A stretch of 64,000 bases of DNA. It comes from Ensifer sp. IC4062. Lineage in GTDB: Bacteria > Pseudomonadota > Alphaproteobacteria > Rhizobiales > Rhizobiaceae. The DNA lies in NCBI RefSeq assembly GCF_020193575.1, contig NZ_JADYVD010000024.1, forward strand, positions 1 to 64,000, read 5' to 3'. Position 1 is the first letter of the stretch; each line of letters opens with the position of its first letter. This document shows positions 62,398 through 64,000 of this stretch, piece by piece. The notes below the pieces were generated by a model. That model was not told the DNA's origin and made no database searches. It saw only the letters and a list, made by a program, of their open reading frames with translations. The position numbers were made by a program, and so were the translations under genes.

Positions 62398-62721
62398 TCA
62401 TCATCCGCGGCCCGGGGGTAGTCGGTGGACCGTGGCGCCGCCCCGTCTTGCGGCGACGGGCGCTATATGGCCTAAGCCTTTTTCAAATGCAACAGGGAAA
62501 TGACGCAATTGCGAAGAATTTTTTCGGGGCCATCCAAAAAGCCCGGAAATGCCCGTGTTTTCCACTGACGCATGTCGGCCATGAGTGTGCAGCGGCATGG
62601 GAAGTGTGTGCGGCTTCCGCCCACATGCCGCACCAGTGCCTGAGAATCGCCGCGCCTGAGATTGCGGAGCGCGCCTGTTCTCCGTAAAGCAGGCGAAATC
62701 GCCACGACAGGAAGGATTTTG
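62398..62721. other. Gene-free stretch between tRNA-Gly and ybaK-like gene
   Basis: This 324-base region contains the promoters of the divergent tRNA and YbaK-family gene. A CCCGTC/GACGGG hairpin lies near 62445-62461. I see no gene. Confidence 0.5.
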
Positions 62722-63234
62722 ATGATGAGCGAGGCGCAGCCGAAGACCGCGGAGGACCTTTTCCGTTTTCTCGACGACCTTGGGATTGAACACACGACGA
62801 AGCGCCATGCGCCGGTCTTCACGGTCGCCGAATCGGTGGCGCTGCGCGATGAAATTCCTGGCGGACATACAAAGAACCTGTTCGTGAAGGATAAGAAGGA
62901 CAACTATTTCCTGCTGACCGTCGAGGAGCATGCGACGGTGGACCTGAAGACCGTCCATCAGGTCATCGGCGCGGCGAGCAAGGTTTCGTTCGGCAAGCCG
63001 GAAAAGCTGATGGAATATCTGGGCGTCATCCCCGGTGCGGTGACCGCTTTCGGCGCGATCAACGACACCGGCGGCAACGTGAAGTTCATTCTCGACGAGG
63101 CGTTGATGGAATTTGACACAATCAACGGTCATCCGCTCTCGAACGACCAGACAACCTCGATCGCGTCGAAAGACATGCTGCGTTTCATGGAAGCGACAGG
63201 GCATGAGCCGCTTGTCTTGAAAGTCACGACCTGA
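62722..63234 (+). CDS. YbaK/ProX-type aminoacyl-tRNA deacylase
   Basis: This protein of about 170 residues consists of the YbaK/EbsC editing domain alone. Landmarks are HTTKRHAPVFTVAES, the GGHTKNLFVKDKKDNYFLL core with its catalytic Lys, and GVIPGAVTAFGAIND. It probably hydrolyses Ala-tRNA(Pro) or a similar mischarged tRNA, as ProXp-ala proteins do. The ATGATG start follows CAGGAAGGA. The next gene begins 58 bases later. Confidence 0.9.
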   Translation: MMSEAQPKTAEDLFRFLDDLGIEHTTKRHAPVFTVAESVALRDEIPGGHTKNLFVKDKKDNYFLLTVEEHATVDLKTVHQVIGAASKVSFGKPEKLMEYLGVIPGAVTAFGAINDTGGNVKFILDEALMEFDTINGHPLSNDQTTSIASKDMLRFMEATGHEPLVLKVTT

Positions 63235-63292
63235 CATACGATCTTTGGCGCGGATGCATGAAGTCGGACGGCAAGTCCGCGAGGAGAGAAGA

Positions 63293-64000
63293 ATGAGCGG
63301 TAGCGACAATCCCTATGCAGGTTCTTTCGGCAACCAGATGTCGGCTTCGGCTTCGTTCGGCGGCCAGCCGGCGCCGAAAGCTGCAGGCGATCTGATCAAG
63401 GAGACCACCACCGCTACCTTCTCCCGCGACGTGCTGGAAGCCTCGCGCCAGCAGCCGGTTCTCGTCGATTTCTGGGCTCCCTGGTGCGGACCCTGCAAGC
63501 AATTGACCCCGGTTATCGAAAAGGTCGTGACGGAAGCCGCCGGCCGGGTGAAGCTCGTCAAGATGAATATCGACGACCACCCTTCGATCGCCGGCCAACT
63601 CGGCATCCAGTCGATCCCCGCCGTCATCGCCTTCGTCGGCGGGCGCCCGGTCGACGGCTTCATGGGTGCGGTTCCCGAAAGCCAGATCAAGCAGTTCATC
63701 GACCGCATCGCGGGACCCGCCGTGAGCGATGGCAAGGCCGAGATCGAAGCCGCGCTGAACGATGCCAAGGCATTGCTCGATGCCGGTGAGGCGGAAAATG
63801 CCGCCGGCCTCTACGGTGCGGTCCTGCAGGCGGAACCTGAAAATGCGACCGCCATTGCCGGCATGGTCGAATGCATGGTCGCGCTCGGACAGATTGCCGA
63901 GGCACGCCAGGCGCTTTCGGAGTTGCCGGAAGAGCTTGTGAAGGATGCGGCCATCGGCGCGGTCTCGAAGAAACTCGACCAGATCGAAGAGGCGCGCAAA
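63293..64000 (+). CDS. CnoX/YbbN-like thioredoxin with TPR region (partial)
   Basis: The gene runs off the right edge; 236 codons are visible. A Gly/Ser-rich leader is followed by a thioredoxin domain with WAPWCGPCK (C65, C68), then a helical region with tetratricopeptide-like helices (DAGEAENAAGLYGAVLQAEP; GQIAEARQALSELPEE). That layout is the CnoX chaperedoxin type, which holds unfolded proteins and hands them to GroEL. The intact CGPC suggests it is also redox active. The ATG follows GAGGAGAGAAGA. Confidence 0.9.
   Translation, partial: MSGSDNPYAGSFGNQMSASASFGGQPAPKAAGDLIKETTTATFSRDVLEASRQQPVLVDFWAPWCGPCKQLTPVIEKVVTEAAGRVKLVKMNIDDHPSIAGQLGIQSIPAVIAFVGGRPVDGFMGAVPESQIKQFIDRIAGPAVSDGKAEIEAALNDAKALLDAGEAENAAGLYGAVLQAEPENATAIAGMVECMVALGQIAEARQALSELPEELVKDAAIGAVSKKLDQIEEARK

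Noticed and set aside
1-64000. CRISPR arrays, prophage, insertion sequences, toxin-antitoxin or defence genes
   Set aside because: Reading all genes and gaps gave no regularly spaced repeats, no phage or transposase domains, and no known defence proteins. The repeats present are RIME1-like or GC-rich palindromes, which are not spaced arrays.

Overview
This window reads as a stretch of core chromosome from a Rhizobiales alphaproteobacterium, most likely Sinorhizobium/Ensifer. The grounds are high GC, codon use rich in third-position G/C, protein sequences that resemble S. meliloti chromosomal genes throughout, an alphaproteobacterial SAM-II riboswitch before metA, CtrA-type boxes, and many copies of two rhizobial intergenic repeat families. 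About 68 protein genes and one tRNA are packed with short gaps. I see no integrase, transposase, prophage, CRISPR array, toxin-antitoxin pair or defence island. The species call is an inference from memory, not from a search.

Layout. 1-12 kb: the tail of an upstream gene, a Bcr/CflA-type MFS exporter, argG, a LysE-family exporter, a three-gene ABC importer (ATPase, permease, binding protein), rlmN, an IalB-like secreted protein, a YkvA-like protein, a pterin dehydratase, a low-molecular-weight tyrosine phosphatase, thpR and a GDSL esterase. 12-25 kb: ybbA-ybbP divergent from the esterase, a Bax-inhibitor-like membrane protein, a GNAT acetyltransferase, DUF2794 and DUF1223 proteins, acnA, then the ccmABCDG cytochrome c maturation operon. 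25-43 kb: UPF0314, septation protein A, ftsY, mtaB, dapF, a metallo-hydrolase, a MarR regulator with an isochorismatase-like hydrolase, the ffh-chorismate mutase-rpsP-rimM-trmD-rplS block, a TauE-like permease, an amino-acid ABC pair and leuC. 43-64 kb: L,D-transpeptidase, a CenR-like response regulator, a cNMP-binding protein, xthA, a LolA-like protein, ftsK, glnK-amtB, tesB, a UbiH-family hydroxylase, a CitE-like lyase with a DUF1737 protein, leuD, ridA, moxR, nudix, metA, a CoxE-like VWA protein, galM, tRNA-Gly(GCC), a YbaK-family deacylase and a CnoX-like thioredoxin cut by the right edge.

Functional links. Both halves of SRP targeting (ffh and ftsY) are present. leuC and leuD are split across 14 kb. 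metA sits behind a SAM-II aptamer and an intrinsic terminator, and its Glu111 predicts acetyl-CoA rather than succinyl-CoA use. glnK-amtB has a near-consensus sigma-54 promoter. ftsK and thpR each have a perfect TTAA-N7-TTAAC box. Several gene pairs are joined by ATGA, GTGA or TTGA stop/start overlaps.

The most unusual structural feature is ftsY. Two copies of a paired palindromic repeat, a family otherwise seen between genes, lie in frame inside its acidic linker and are translated. I found no clearly new multi-gene system. The rest of the interest is in regulation, repeats and small genes.
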